Shown here: positions 9,257 through 17,809 of the stretch, piece by piece
How the letters are laid out: every line of letters begins with the position of its first letter
Position numbering within the stretch: position 1 is the first letter of the stretch
Source of the DNA: an uncultured Methylococcaceae bacterium
Lineage (GTDB): Bacteria > Pseudomonadota > Gammaproteobacteria > Methylococcales > Methylomonadaceae
Length of the DNA stretch: 46,117 bases
Assembly: GCA_903945375.1 (NCBI GenBank)
Contig: CAJAVP010000120.1
Span: 1-46,117, forward strand
Direction of reading: 5' to 3'
Notes under the pieces: model-generated
Databases searched by the model: none
What the model was told of the DNA's origin: nothing
The model's input: only the letters and a program-made list of their open reading frames with translations
Made by a program: the position numbers and the translations under genes

Positions 9257-11116
9257 ATGATTATAAACAATAAAACGCCTGTTGGAGAAGTCAGGCCCAG
9301 CCAGTTACTTTGGACTTATGGACCAGGCGCATTGATTGACCTTCCAAGTCTGTCGGTTGTAACTCAAGGGATTGACCATTGGGAAAAAGACCGATGTCAA
9401 CCAATCCATGAGGCACGACTACTTGCTGCCGTCAGAAAAGTGCTAGGGCCACAAGTGGAAAACCTGCGGATGCCGCCTTTTCAGAAAAGTGACCTAATTG
9501 ATGTCTGGTCAGCTGAGGCAAATATTGGCGTTCCGGTCAGACCGTTTCCTCGCTGGTTGCGCTGTGTGAAATGCGGTCTACTGTCACCTTTTGATGCTGC
9601 GCTGTTCGAAATTAAAGACCATCGTTACAGACCAGAGAGAACTCGTTTTGTTCACAAAGGGTGTCGCGGCTCGAAGGGTGATCAGCCCGCTAAAGATGCG
9701 GATGCTGTTCCAGCGCGTTTTCTGTTGGCCTGTCGCAACGGTCACCTGGATGACTTCCCTTGGCACTACTTCGTCCATGGTGGTAATAGTTCTTGCAAAG
9801 GAACTTTGCGCTTCTTTGAAAGCGGGGCGTCTTTGCAGACAGAAAACCTGTGGGTGAAATGCGATGCTTGTGGTGCATCCAGAAGCATGGCTCATGCTTT
9901 TGGTAAGGCTGGAAAAGAAAACTTGCCAGCTTGCCGAGGCCGTCATCCACATTTGGATTACTTTGATAACGAATGCGATGAAGAAGCTCGCGCTGTCCTT
10001 TTAGGAGCCACCAATAGCTGGTTCCCAATCACACTTTCAGCGCTTGCTATTCCCCAGACAAAAGAACCGCTCAGTCAGTTAATTCAAGATGGATGGGAAT
10101 TCTTCGAAGATCTTGAGTCCGAAGCCGAAGTATCGGTGACCGTGAAAACACTTAAGAAGACTGGAGCGCTGCCCGGAATCGACAAGTATCTTTCGCCAGC
10201 TATATGGTCCACCATAAAAGCACATCGTGATGGAGGGGAGCAGGATATCGTTGGGGAGGCTGACATCAAAGATCCAGAATGGAATGTACTAACGGAGGAC
10301 AATCCTCCAACCGATTATCCGCATTTCATGAGCAAGAAAGTTGGAACACCTTTCGGGTTCGAAACTCATATCAGCAGAGTTCTTCTTCTTGAACGACTAC
10401 GTGAAGTCAATGCACTGCTGGGCTTTACACGGGTGGAGGCACCTGAAGAATCAGGCGATCCCAATGAGCGGCCACAAATGGCCAGCCTATCTCGTGGTAA
10501 ACCGGATTGGGTACCCGCTAACCAAGTTCATGGTGAAGGTATTTTTATCCAATTCAACGAACAAGCTCTTGTCGCTTGGGAAGGTATGGAGGCGGTTAAA
10601 AAAGTTGATAAGATGCTTCGCGGTGGCCACAAAGGATGGCGCAACTCACGACATCTTAGTCCGAACGAAGGCTATCCCGGTATTCGGTATGCAATGCTCC
10701 ATACCCTCTCGCACCTTTTGATTCGAGAACTAGCTTTGGAGTGCGGTTACAATGCAGCAAGTATTCGTGAACGAATCTACGCAGATACCTTGGAAGACCG
10801 AGCTCAGGCTGGCATCCTTATTTACACCGCAGCAGCAGACTCAGATGGCACTCTTGGTGGCCTCGTTGATCTTGGTAAACCGGAAAATCTTGGGCGGTTG
10901 CTGGAACAAGCACTGAACCGGTCAAAAATTTGTTCATCAGACCCGCTTTGCTCAGAACACGATGCCGAGAAAGATCGGTCTCTGCATGGCGCGGCCTGTC
11001 ATGCATGCTCCTTGGTGGCTGAAACTTCGTGCGAGCGAGGTAATCGTTATTTGGATCGATCATTACTGATGCCAACACTAGAATGCGCCGATGCGGCATT
11101 CTTCAAAAGCCTTTGA
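9257..11116 (+). CDS. drmB: DISARM protein DrmB (DUF1998 family)
   Basis: A 619-residue DUF1998-type protein, partner of the DrmA helicase. Cysteine pairs typical of zinc sites appear at C103/C106 (CVKC) and C202/C205 (CDAC). A C-terminal Cys-rich block (about 557-600) contains CSSDPLC, CHAC and SC. The segment HTLSHLLIREL near residue 485 is characteristic of the DUF1998 domain. The start lies 2 bp after the drmA stop, so the two are almost certainly co-translated. Family knowledge: DrmA and DrmB form a complex that recognises unmethylated DNA. No truncation is seen. Confidence 0.9.
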   Translation: MIINNKTPVGEVRPSQLLWTYGPGALIDLPSLSVVTQGIDHWEKDRCQPIHEARLLAAVRKVLGPQVENLRMPPFQKSDLIDVWSAEANIGVPVRPFPRWLRCVKCGLLSPFDAALFEIKDHRYRPERTRFVHKGCRGSKGDQPAKDADAVPARFLLACRNGHLDDFPWHYFVHGGNSSCKGTLRFFESGASLQTENLWVKCDACGASRSMAHAFGKAGKENLPACRGRHPHLDYFDNECDEEARAVLLGATNSWFPITLSALAIPQTKEPLSQLIQDGWEFFEDLESEAEVSVTVKTLKKTGALPGIDKYLSPAIWSTIKAHRDGGEQDIVGEADIKDPEWNVLTEDNPPTDYPHFMSKKVGTPFGFETHISRVLLLERLREVNALLGFTRVEAPEESGDPNERPQMASLSRGKPDWVPANQVHGEGIFIQFNEQALVAWEGMEAVKKVDKMLRGGHKGWRNSRHLSPNEGYPGIRYAMLHTLSHLLIRELALECGYNAASIRERIYADTLEDRAQAGILIYTAAADSDGTLGGLVDLGKPENLGRLLEQALNRSKICSSDPLCSEHDAEKDRSLHGAACHACSLVAETSCERGNRYLDRSLLMPTLECADAAFFKSL

Positions 11117-11879
11117 TATGGAGAAACTGTTAGATGCTGTAGCAGCCTTAGTCTGTCTCGTCTCCCCGGATAAGGTCAAAGCCATTTCATCCCGAGTTCG
11201 TCTAACCGTAGCCCATGGGTCAACCTCTGTGCTGTCAGATATGGTCGGGACACCTGTGGCATCAGGAGTGGTTAACCAGCTCGTCAAAGCATGGCAATCC
11301 ACCGACGTTAGTTCCGACGAGCTTGCGTCAATGTTACTTGCCGCAAGCCATGTCTTCACCAAGACAGTCGCCGAGCAATCCACCGAACTCGTCTGGACGG
11401 GGCCGACGACGCCTTTTGTATCGGCTCGCCGGACAGAGCAAGCGCTGTTACAAGTCATCAACACAGCACGAACAACTTTGTTTATCACCAGCTTCGTGGC
11501 TTATGATGTATCCTCAATAGTAAAAGCCCTGAACGAAGCGAGCGCAAGAGGCGTGCAGATTTCTATGCTTCTTGAATCTTCTTCGGAACACGGTGGAAGT
11601 ATCTCTATTGATGTAATAGGCAAAATGAAAGGATTGGTTCCATCGGCACATATTTATGCTTGGACCAAAAAGGTCGAACCATTTTTAGAGGGTTGTGTTC
11701 ATGCGAAGGTCGCTGTGGCAGATGCGAATACCTGTTTCATCACAAGCGCCAATCTAACGGGCTTCGCGATGGAAAGAAACATGGAGGCGGGAATATTGAT
11801 TTCCGGTGGGGAAATACCCCGCCTATTGAGTAATCACCTTTATGCTTTAATAGATACGAAGGTGGTCTCGGTTGTATGA
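11091..11879 (+). CDS. drmC: DISARM phospholipase-D-like protein DrmC
   Basis: A 262-residue phospholipase D superfamily protein. A clear HxKxxxxD motif (HAKVAVAD) is followed by the TSANLTG segment typical of PLD nucleases. Only one complete HKD motif is seen, so activity would require a dimer, as in Nuc-type enzymes. The frame opens at ATG 11091, overlapping drmB by 26 bp. An equally good start is ATG 11118, 2 bp after the drmB stop, which would match the spacing used between drmA and drmB. Neither start has a strong ribosome-binding site, consistent with coupling. Family knowledge: DrmC is present in both DISARM classes and is reported dispensable for protection in at least one system. Confidence 0.88.
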   Translation: MRHSSKAFDMEKLLDAVAALVCLVSPDKVKAISSRVRLTVAHGSTSVLSDMVGTPVASGVVNQLVKAWQSTDVSSDELASMLLAASHVFTKTVAEQSTELVWTGPTTPFVSARRTEQALLQVINTARTTLFITSFVAYDVSSIVKALNEASARGVQISMLLESSSEHGGSISIDVIGKMKGLVPSAHIYAWTKKVEPFLEGCVHAKVAVADANTCFITSANLTGFAMERNMEAGILISGGEIPRLLSNHLYALIDTKVVSVV

Positions 11880-11899
11880 TGGGGCTTCCAACACATATA

Positions 11900-11932
11900 G
11901 GGTACCGGTAACGGTAGGGGCACTCGTTGCCG
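11900..11932 (-). repeat. 33-bp inverted copy of the group II intron tail
   Basis: The reverse complement of these 33 bases matches 19660-19692 with one mismatch. The match covers the distal half of intron domain VI (CGGCAACGAGTG, branch-point region CCCTACCGTTAC) plus 8 bases of 3' flank (CGGTACCC). It looks like the 3' stub of a second intron copy in opposite orientation, or a recombination footprint. Confidence 0.7.
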
Positions 11933-11954
11933 TTCCAAATAAATAGGTGTAACG

Positions 11955-12122
11955 GCTTGCAATTGAAATCGGTCATACTCGCATTTAACGCAATTTCCAG
12001 CTCGAATTAAATGCAAATGAAAATACCCATCGGCTCACATTATCTGCAAATGAGCTTGCATTTATCGGCATAGGCTTGCAATCCATCTTCGCGTACTCAC
12101 TTTAATTGCAAATTAAATTCGG
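11955..12122. repeat. Array of TGCAAAT-like short repeats (transposon-end-like)
   Basis: This non-coding stretch holds at least six related motifs in both orientations: CTTGCAATTGAAAT (about 11957), CGCATTTAACGCAA (about 11981), CGAATTAAATGCAAATGA (about 12001), CTGCAAATGAGCTTGCATTT (about 12042), GGCTTGCAATCC (about 12072) and TTGCAAATTAAATTCG (about 12106). Repeated short motifs next to the 3' end of a transposition ATPase are typical of transposase-binding sites at the ends of Mu/Tn7/Tn5053-like elements. That interpretation is inferred. Confidence 0.5.
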
Positions 12123-12132
12123 GCCTCTCTAA

Positions 12133-12555
12133 TCATATGGGCAGACCGGCAGCCAAAAACTGGATGCGTAACTCGGTCATGCGAGTAGCATCCAGGCTAT
12201 TGTTGAATAGCGCCTTGATCTCCGCTGGCTTGGCGTCGAACTGATCTACCAGGTCTTTGACTCGATAGCCATGTCGGGTTAATGTTGGCTCCAAGTCATC
12301 AAGTTGCCGTGACAGCACGGATTCGACCAGTTCGCCCGATACCGGTGCCCCGCCGGTTTGGTAACCTGCTTCGAGCGACAACGTGAGATGCAGTTGAATT
12401 TGCAGCGGTGTCCGCAGCCGCGTTGCCAGCAGATCAATGGCTTCCGTCGTCAGGATGGATTCAACGGCCATGTCGTTCTTCGTGCATGAGCCGATCAGCC
12501 AGTGGATGTATTCACGCTGGCTACCGGCTGTTGGCGCCGATTGAAAACTGACCAT
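12133..12555 (-). pseudogene. C-terminal fragment of a transposon-type AAA ATPase (TniB/ExeA-like)
   Basis: Only the C-terminal 130 or so residues of a transposition-associated AAA+ ATPase remain. The signature is the arginine-rich end SQREYIHWLIG followed by a lid-like helical segment (EAIDLLATRLRTPLQIQLHL). No Walker A or B motif is present. The first roughly 13 residues are encoded by a foreign IS21-type terminal sequence (12536-12578), so the reading frame is a fusion made by insertion. The TGCAAAT repeat array lies just beyond the 3' end, where the end of such an element would be. Confidence 0.6.
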
Positions 12556-12578
12556 CTGTGCCGATTGAAAATTGACCA
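12536..12578. repeat. Solo IS21-type end: two 19-bp direct repeats
   Basis: GCCGATTGAAAAYTGACCA occurs at 12536-12554 and 12560-12578, 24 bp apart with one mismatch. Multiple direct repeats at the ends are typical of IS21-family elements. No matching transposase lies in the window, so this is a solo end. Confidence 0.6.
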
Positions 12579-13896
12579 GGGGATTTAGCGGTGCAGCGTA
12601 CTACACCGCATCAGATTAGTCGACCAAACTAAGACGGTTTTGACCTCCGGCTTGGGTTGATGTTCGGCGACAATTACCCTGTCCGGTTCGGCGACAACTA
12701 TCTTGACCGGTTGACTGATATGTAGGACAAGGGTGGATTTCAATTTTTTGGAGCCCACCTTTGCCTGGAAAACGTATCACCCAACGTCAAGAGAATTTAT
12801 ATATGAGCACACGTCAATCAGGAAAAAGCCAGGAAACAGCGGCTTCCAAAGCCGGTATTTCTGAGCGCTCCGGTCGCAGGATAGAACAAGGCGGGCGGCC
12901 ATCCGTTCCGGAGAACGCCATTGGCGCACTCGCGAAGATCCTTTTGAGGCTATTTGGGAAAAGGAATTGGTACCTTTGTTAGAGAAAGAAGCGCAGCTAA
13001 CAGGCTTAACCCTCTGGGAATATCTGGAAGATGAACATGCCGGACAGTTTCCTTATCGTGTATTGCGCACCCTTCAGCGCCGCGTTAAACATTGGAAGGC
13101 CACCCAGGGGCCGGATAAGGCCGTTATCTTTCGCCAGTCGGTACCCGCCGGACAGCAAGGCTTATCAGACTTTAGCCATCCCAATACTGAAATCACTATT
13201 CAGGGTGAGGTCTTTACCCATCTCTTGTATCAGTTCCGGCTGGCTTACAGTGGCTGGCGTTATGTCCAGATTATTTTGGGCGGTGAAAGTTATTCAGCTT
13301 TAGCCGATGGCTTGCAATCAGCCTTGTTCCAAGCGGGCGGCAGTCCCATCGAACATCGCACCGACAGTTTAAGTGCAGCTTTTAATAATAGTGTTGAAGA
13401 GCAGAAACTGACGCGGTCTTATGAGGCGCTTTGCGCCCATTACAACCTGCAGGCAACGCGTAATAATCGCGGCGTGGGCCATGAAAACGGTGCGGTTGAG
13501 TGTGCGCATGGTTCTTTTAAGCGCCGCCTGGATCAAGCCCTGAAGCTGCGAGGGCATACTGATTTTGCCGCCATCAAAGATTATCAGGTGGTATTGGATA
13601 AGGTCACCGAGCGCTTGAACAAGCGCTGCCAGAGCCGCTTTAACGAGGAACAGTTGGCCTTGCAGGCACTCCCCTGTGAACGCTTCATGGACTATAGCGA
13701 GCTCAGTCTGAAAGTGACGCGCAGCAGTACTTTGGAAATCAAACGGGTCGTTTATACCGTGCCCTCGCGCATGATTGGCGAAACCGTCCGTGTCCATGTT
13801 TATCATGACCGCTTGGCTCTTTTTATCGGCCAAACGCTAACCAGTACGATACCTCGTGTTTACCTTAAAGCCGGTCAGGAACGGGGCAAATGTATT

Positions 13897-14818
13897 AGAC
13901 ATCTTTCCCAAATAACCGCTATAGGATTAGTTTAAGATAGCGGCTCAACCTCTGAAAACACGGATAGCGATGACCCCTTATGCCCAATTGCCTACCAACA
14001 ACCCTGAAGAATTCACGCGGACTGTCGGCTTGTCAAAAGAAGATTTCCAGCATCTCACTAGAAAGCTGGCAGATTACCTGGACGAACAAAAAGCCCTCAA
14101 GCCCTTGACCCGACGGGGGCGAAAAGACTCCAAGCTAGCTTTGGAAGATCGCTTGTTGCTGACACTTTACTATCTCCGCCATTATCCGACCCTGATCAAT
14201 TTGGGGACGGTCTTCGGCATCAGCGAGTCCTATTGTCATAAGATTTATACCCGTACCGCAAGACTGTTAGCCAAAGTCGAAAAGCTGCCCAACCGTAAAG
14301 TCCTGTTGGAAGACCCGGCGACAACGTTGACCATTGATGTCTCGGAGCAGCCTATCGAGCGCCCGGTCAAGAACCAGAAAGCGTACTATTCAGGAAAAAA
14401 AACGCCACACGGTCAAAGCCCAACTCGTGATCTGCGCGTTGACGCTGGCTATCCTCTCCGTGGTGGTAGGTAAAGGTCAACAGCATGATTTTTCAGTCTT
14501 TAAAGACAAACGACTGTTGTTACCTGCCGATGCGCGGCTATTAGCGGATTCAGGCTATCAAGGGATACACAAATACCATCAGAACTCGACTATTCCGGTC
14601 AAAAAGAAAAAAGGCCAAGCCCTTTCCGCAGAGGATAAAGCTCATAATAAGGCGCTATCAAAACAACGTATTTTCATTGAGCATGTTAACCGACGCTGTA
14701 AGATTTTCAGGATTGTCAAAGATGTTTACCGAGGCAAGCATAAAAACTACTCACTGACATGGAGTTTGGTCGCGGCTCTCGTCAATTTACGATATGACTG
14801 TATTTAGGAAAGATGTCT
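13897..14818 (+). mobile_element. IS5-family insertion sequence with 3-bp target duplication
   Basis: A 922-bp element inserted in istA. The terminal inverted repeats begin AGACATCTTTCC at both ends and match over about 17-18 bp with one mismatch. The flanks are ATT at 13894-13896 and ATT at 14819-14821, a 3-bp target duplication. The internal transposase is in two frames. Intact ends and a clean duplication mean a recent insertion. Confidence 0.88.
13970..14807 (+). CDS. IS5-family DDE transposase, two overlapping frames
   Basis: The first frame (13970-14473, 167 residues) carries an HTH_Tnp_4-like domain and the first acidic region (TIDVSEQ). The second (about 14334-14807) carries the rest of the DDE_Tnp_4 domain, including LLADSGYQG and the terminal IEHVNRRCK helix. 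The frames meet at a run of eight A (14395-14402). Ninth-A slippage, or a -2/+1 shift, would join YSGKK to RHTVKAQL as one transposase. Such runs are commonly used for programmed or transcriptional slippage in these elements, so this is probably regulation rather than decay. Confidence 0.8.
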
Positions 14819-15232
14819 ATTGATTACCGCCATATCATTCATAGCCTGTCCGCCAAACCCCAAGCGTTCCGGTTTTTACAGTTCCGGGATGAGTTGTTGC
14901 CTACCGATGCTTACCGAACGTTATGGCTGAACTGCGACCGGCAGTTTCAGGCTAGAGACGCGTGCAAATGGATCGTGGGTGTGCTTCGTATCGCTATGGA
15001 TCATAATTGTGAAGTGCATATTCTGGCCCAAGCTGAACACCCATTCTGATCCAAGCTGAACACCTATTCTGATTTAACTTGAACACTGATTCTGGTTTCA
15101 AGCTGAACACTTTTCTGGATTTTTCCAGAATCGGTGTTCAAGTTGCCAGAATGACTGTTCAAGTTACCAGAATCCCGCCTAACGCATTGTTTATTCAATC
15201 AGACTATCCTCTCCACCTTTTGTGGAAAGAAT

Positions 15233-16777
15233 ATGTCAGCGAAGAGAACAGCAATGCGAAAACTAAGAGAAGTACTCCGACTCAGTTACAGCGCCGGATT
15301 AAGCATTCGGAAGATCAGTGCCAGCACCAAAATCAGTGTCGGCAGTATCCAAAATATTCTAAAGTTGGCCGTGCAGTTAGAACTAACCTGGCCGCTACCG
15401 GAAGATTGGGATGATCAAACCTTAGCCCTGAAGTTTTATCCCCGTTCAGATGCTCAGCCTTCAGCCAAGTTCCAAGAGCCGGTCTGGACAGCCGTTCATA
15501 TGGAGCTGAAGAAAAAAGGCCTGACCAAGCAGCTGATCTGGGAGGAATACACTCAGCAGTATCCGAACCGTTGCTATAGCTACTCGCAATTCTGCGCACG
15601 CTATGCCGACTGGCGGAAGAAACAAAAACGCTCCATGCGGCAGACCCATATTGCCGGTGACAAGTTGTTTATCGATTATGCCGGACCCACGATGCCCGTG
15701 GTCTGCGCGTCAACGGGCGAAATTCGCACCGCACAGATCTTTGTCGCGGTGTTGGGTGCCTCCAATTACACCTTTGCCGAAGCGACCTGGAGCCAAAGCT
15801 TGCCGGATTGGCTAGGCAGTCATGTGCGGGCCTTTGAGTTTTTTGGTGGAACGACGGTAATGCTGGTGCCGGATAATTTAAAAAGCGGGGTGACTAAAGC
15901 CTGTCGTTACGACCCTGAATTGAATCCCAGTTATCAACAGTTGGCGTCCCATTACTCGATCGCAGTGATGCCCGCCAGGCCTTATAAGCCCAAGGATAAA
16001 GCCAAGGCCGAGGCCGGTGTTCTGCTGGTCGAACGCTGGATTATGGCTAAATTGCGCCATCAAACTTTCTTCTCATTGGCGGAGCTGAATCAGTGTATCA
16101 GCGCCTTGCTGATCGGACTCAATCAAAAGCCCTTCAAGCAAATGCCAGGTTGTCGTCAGCAGTGGTTTGAAACGCTGGATAAACCGGCCCTGTCGCCGTT
16201 ACCCAAGTACGCTTACCAGTACACCGACATCAAAACCTCTCGCGTCAATATCGATTATCACCTGATCTATGAGCAGCATCTGTACTCGGTGCCACACCAC
16301 TTCGTGGGCGAACAGGTGGAGTTGCATGCCGGTGACAAACTGATTGAGGTCTATTTTCACAACAAACGCATCGCTACCCATGTCCGAAAATATTTTCCAG
16401 GCATAACGACCGAGCCAGGGCACATGCCGGAACAGCATGCCCAGCATCAGCAATGGACGCCAGGACGGTTAATGAACTGGGCTAAATCGATAGGACCTGA
16501 GGCGCTGGTGTGGGTGAAGGGCCAGTTGCAGCGTAGAGAGCATCCAGAGCAGGCTTACCGCGTCTGTCTGGGGTTATTGAGCCTCAATCGAAGCTATGAC
16601 TCCGAACGTCTAAATAAAGCGTGTGCGATCGCCAACAAAGAATCCCTGTTCCGCTTAAAAAACGTCAAAGCTATTTTGCTAAGCAACAGGGATAAGCTGC
16701 CTGACACAGCGCCGGTGCAGCTTTCGTTATTGCCTCAGGATCATGAAAACATTCGTGGTGCAAAAAGTTTCACCTAA
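15233..16777 (+). CDS. istA: IS21-family transposase IstA (element B)
   Basis: A 514-residue transposase, normal for IstA. It has an N-terminal helix-turn-helix (GLSIRKISASTKISVGSIQNI, about 26-46), then an RNase H-fold DDE domain with D in KLFIDYAG, D in VMLVPDNLKSG and E in KDKAKAEAGV. A C-terminal Mu-like beta domain carries VNIDYHLIYEQHLYSVP. No frameshift is seen. It acts with the IstB ATPase encoded 92 bp downstream. Most divergent from element A, so the two IS21 copies are not recent duplicates. Confidence 0.92.
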   Translation: MSAKRTAMRKLREVLRLSYSAGLSIRKISASTKISVGSIQNILKLAVQLELTWPLPEDWDDQTLALKFYPRSDAQPSAKFQEPVWTAVHMELKKKGLTKQLIWEEYTQQYPNRCYSYSQFCARYADWRKKQKRSMRQTHIAGDKLFIDYAGPTMPVVCASTGEIRTAQIFVAVLGASNYTFAEATWSQSLPDWLGSHVRAFEFFGGTTVMLVPDNLKSGVTKACRYDPELNPSYQQLASHYSIAVMPARPYKPKDKAKAEAGVLLVERWIMAKLRHQTFFSLAELNQCISALLIGLNQKPFKQMPGCRQQWFETLDKPALSPLPKYAYQYTDIKTSRVNIDYHLIYEQHLYSVPHHFVGEQVELHAGDKLIEVYFHNKRIATHVRKYFPGITTEPGHMPEQHAQHQQWTPGRLMNWAKSIGPEALVWVKGQLQRREHPEQAYRVCLGLLSLNRSYDSERLNKACAIANKESLFRLKNVKAILLSNRDKLPDTAPVQLSLLPQDHENIRGAKSFT

Positions 16778-16869
16778 CCATTAACCCTCTAAAGCGTTGA
16801 GCAAGCAGGGTTTACAGAAGATTCTGCTTGCTCGCCTTTTCTTATAAAATCTAACTACAGGACATTAAC

Positions 16870-17625
16870 ATGATTGAAACCACCCTCAGCCAACTACGCC
16901 AATTGAAACTAACCGGCATGGCCTCTGCGCTGCAAAACCAGCGGGATCAGCCAGGCACTTATGAAGGTTTAGCTTTTTCCGAACGCCTGCAATTATTAGT
17001 CGATCACGAAGATCAGGAGCGTAATCAGCGCAAACAGGATCGTTTGACACGCGCTGCGCAATTCAAACTGAAAGCTCATGCCAAAGACATTGATTATCAG
17101 AGCGGTAGAGGCTTGCAACAGTCCCAAATGGCGTCGTTGTTGATGTGTGATTGGTTAAAAAAAGCCCAGAACCTGTTGTTAACTGGCCCCTGCGGAACAG
17201 GCAAAACCTATATCGCTTGCGCACTCGGCCATCAAGCCTGTCTGAAAGGTTACAGCGTCAAATATTACCGGCTTCCGCGCCTCATACTCGCATTGACACA
17301 GGCCAAGGTGGATGGCAGTTACAGTAAATTGCTAAAAGCCATCGCCAGTCTGGATTTGCTAATCATTGATGATTGGGGATTAGAGCCTTTAAATGCCGCC
17401 ACCCGAAATGACTTGCTGGAAATAATGGATGATCGCTATCAACAATCCGCAACCATCGTGATCAGTCAGCTACCGACCGAACAATGGTATGACGTTATTG
17501 GTGATAATACCTTAGCCGATGCTATTTTGGATCGGCTGATGCACAACGCCCACCGGATGAATTTACAAGGAGAAAATATGCGAAAAAAAATGAATTCCTT
17601 GACCCAAGTTGAACACTTAGAGTAA
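16870..17625 (+). CDS. istB: IS21-family helper ATPase IstB (element B)
   Basis: A 251-residue AAA+ ATPase that assembles on DNA and stimulates IstA. Walker A is GPCGTGKT at about 106-113, Walker B LLIIDDWG around 164-171, and the C-terminus ends at the right-end repeats. The usual IstB length and intact motifs indicate function. The start ATG follows an ACAGGACATT leader with a weak ribosome-binding site. Confidence 0.92.
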   Translation: MIETTLSQLRQLKLTGMASALQNQRDQPGTYEGLAFSERLQLLVDHEDQERNQRKQDRLTRAAQFKLKAHAKDIDYQSGRGLQQSQMASLLMCDWLKKAQNLLLTGPCGTGKTYIACALGHQACLKGYSVKYYRLPRLILALTQAKVDGSYSKLLKAIASLDLLIIDDWGLEPLNAATRNDLLEIMDDRYQQSATIVISQLPTEQWYDVIGDNTLADAILDRLMHNAHRMNLQGENMRKKMNSLTQVEHLE

Positions 17626-17702
17626 AAATTCACTTCCACCGATGCGTTAGGTTTTAGGTGTTCAAGTTCGGCCAGAATAGGTGTTCAAATTAATCAGAAT
17701 AC

Positions 17703-17777
17703 GCAAGTACAAGATAAACGCTCGTTTTTCTTGTACTGCCTTTTGGTAGATGTTACTCATTTACGGAGCAATCCTTA
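17703..17777. other. Linker with a terminator-like hairpin before the group II intron
   Basis: AGTACAAG at about 17705-17712 pairs with CTTGTACT around 17728-17736, with a T-rich arm inside. It may be an old terminator. No coding sequence resembling the dnaB 5' exon is present before the intron. Confidence 0.35.
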
Positions 17778-17809
17778 GTGCGCCAGTTAAAACTGGCAAG
17801 AGATAGTCG

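Larger units (their letters stand above)
12661..15049 (+). mobile_element. Remnant IS21-family element A (interrupted, 3' end lost)
   Basis: The left end begins TG at 12661. It carries two tandem 24-bp repeats (12663-12686 and 12687-12710, starting TTCGGCGACAA and ending CCGG), typical transposase-binding sites. A disrupted istA follows. An IS5-family element splits the gene at 13897-14818. Neither istB nor a right end follows: the element is cut off around 15029, where the repeats of a second IS21-family element start. It cannot move on its own. Confidence 0.75.
12761..15049 (+). pseudogene. Disrupted IS21-family transposase istA (element A)
   Basis: Three pieces of one IstA can be joined. 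Residues from TTG 12761 (PGKRITQRQENLYM) include the N-terminal helix-turn-helix. After a frameshift near 12915 the frame continues at about 12918-13896, with catalytic aspartates in GLSDFSH and HRTDS and glutamate in the ENGAVEC segment. After the inserted IS, 14819-15049 resumes at IDYRHIIHSL. Removing the IS and one ATT target copy restores the codons C-I-D-Y-R. The gene is inactive through both the frameshift and the insertion. Confidence 0.8.
15029..17700 (+). mobile_element. Complete IS21-family element B
   Basis: Left end: four 21-23-bp repeats of the type CAAGCTGAACACCNATTCTG at 15029-15050, 15051-15073, 15074-15095 and 15098-15118, plus inverted copies and a TTCTGGA/TCCAGAA palindrome to about 15172. 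Right end: the inverse type (GGTGTTCAA...CAGAAT) at about 17658-17700. Between them lie intact istA and istB. Its left repeats overlap the end of the istA pseudogene of element A, so B inserted into or replaced the 3' half of A. Exact outer boundaries are uncertain by about 10 bp. Confidence 0.82.

Noticed and set aside
12003-12122. tRNA or small RNA gene in the repeat region after drmC
   Set aside because: No cloverleaf or T-loop consensus was found; the pattern is short repeats in both orientations.
15029-15172. CRISPR-like regular repeats of 22-23 bp
   Set aside because: The units follow each other without unique spacers and flank istA; inverted copies occur at the other end. They are IS21-family terminal repeats.
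17703-17777. dnaB 5' exon upstream of the intron
   Set aside because: Translation in all frames shows no DnaB-like sequence; the region continues from the IS21 end.
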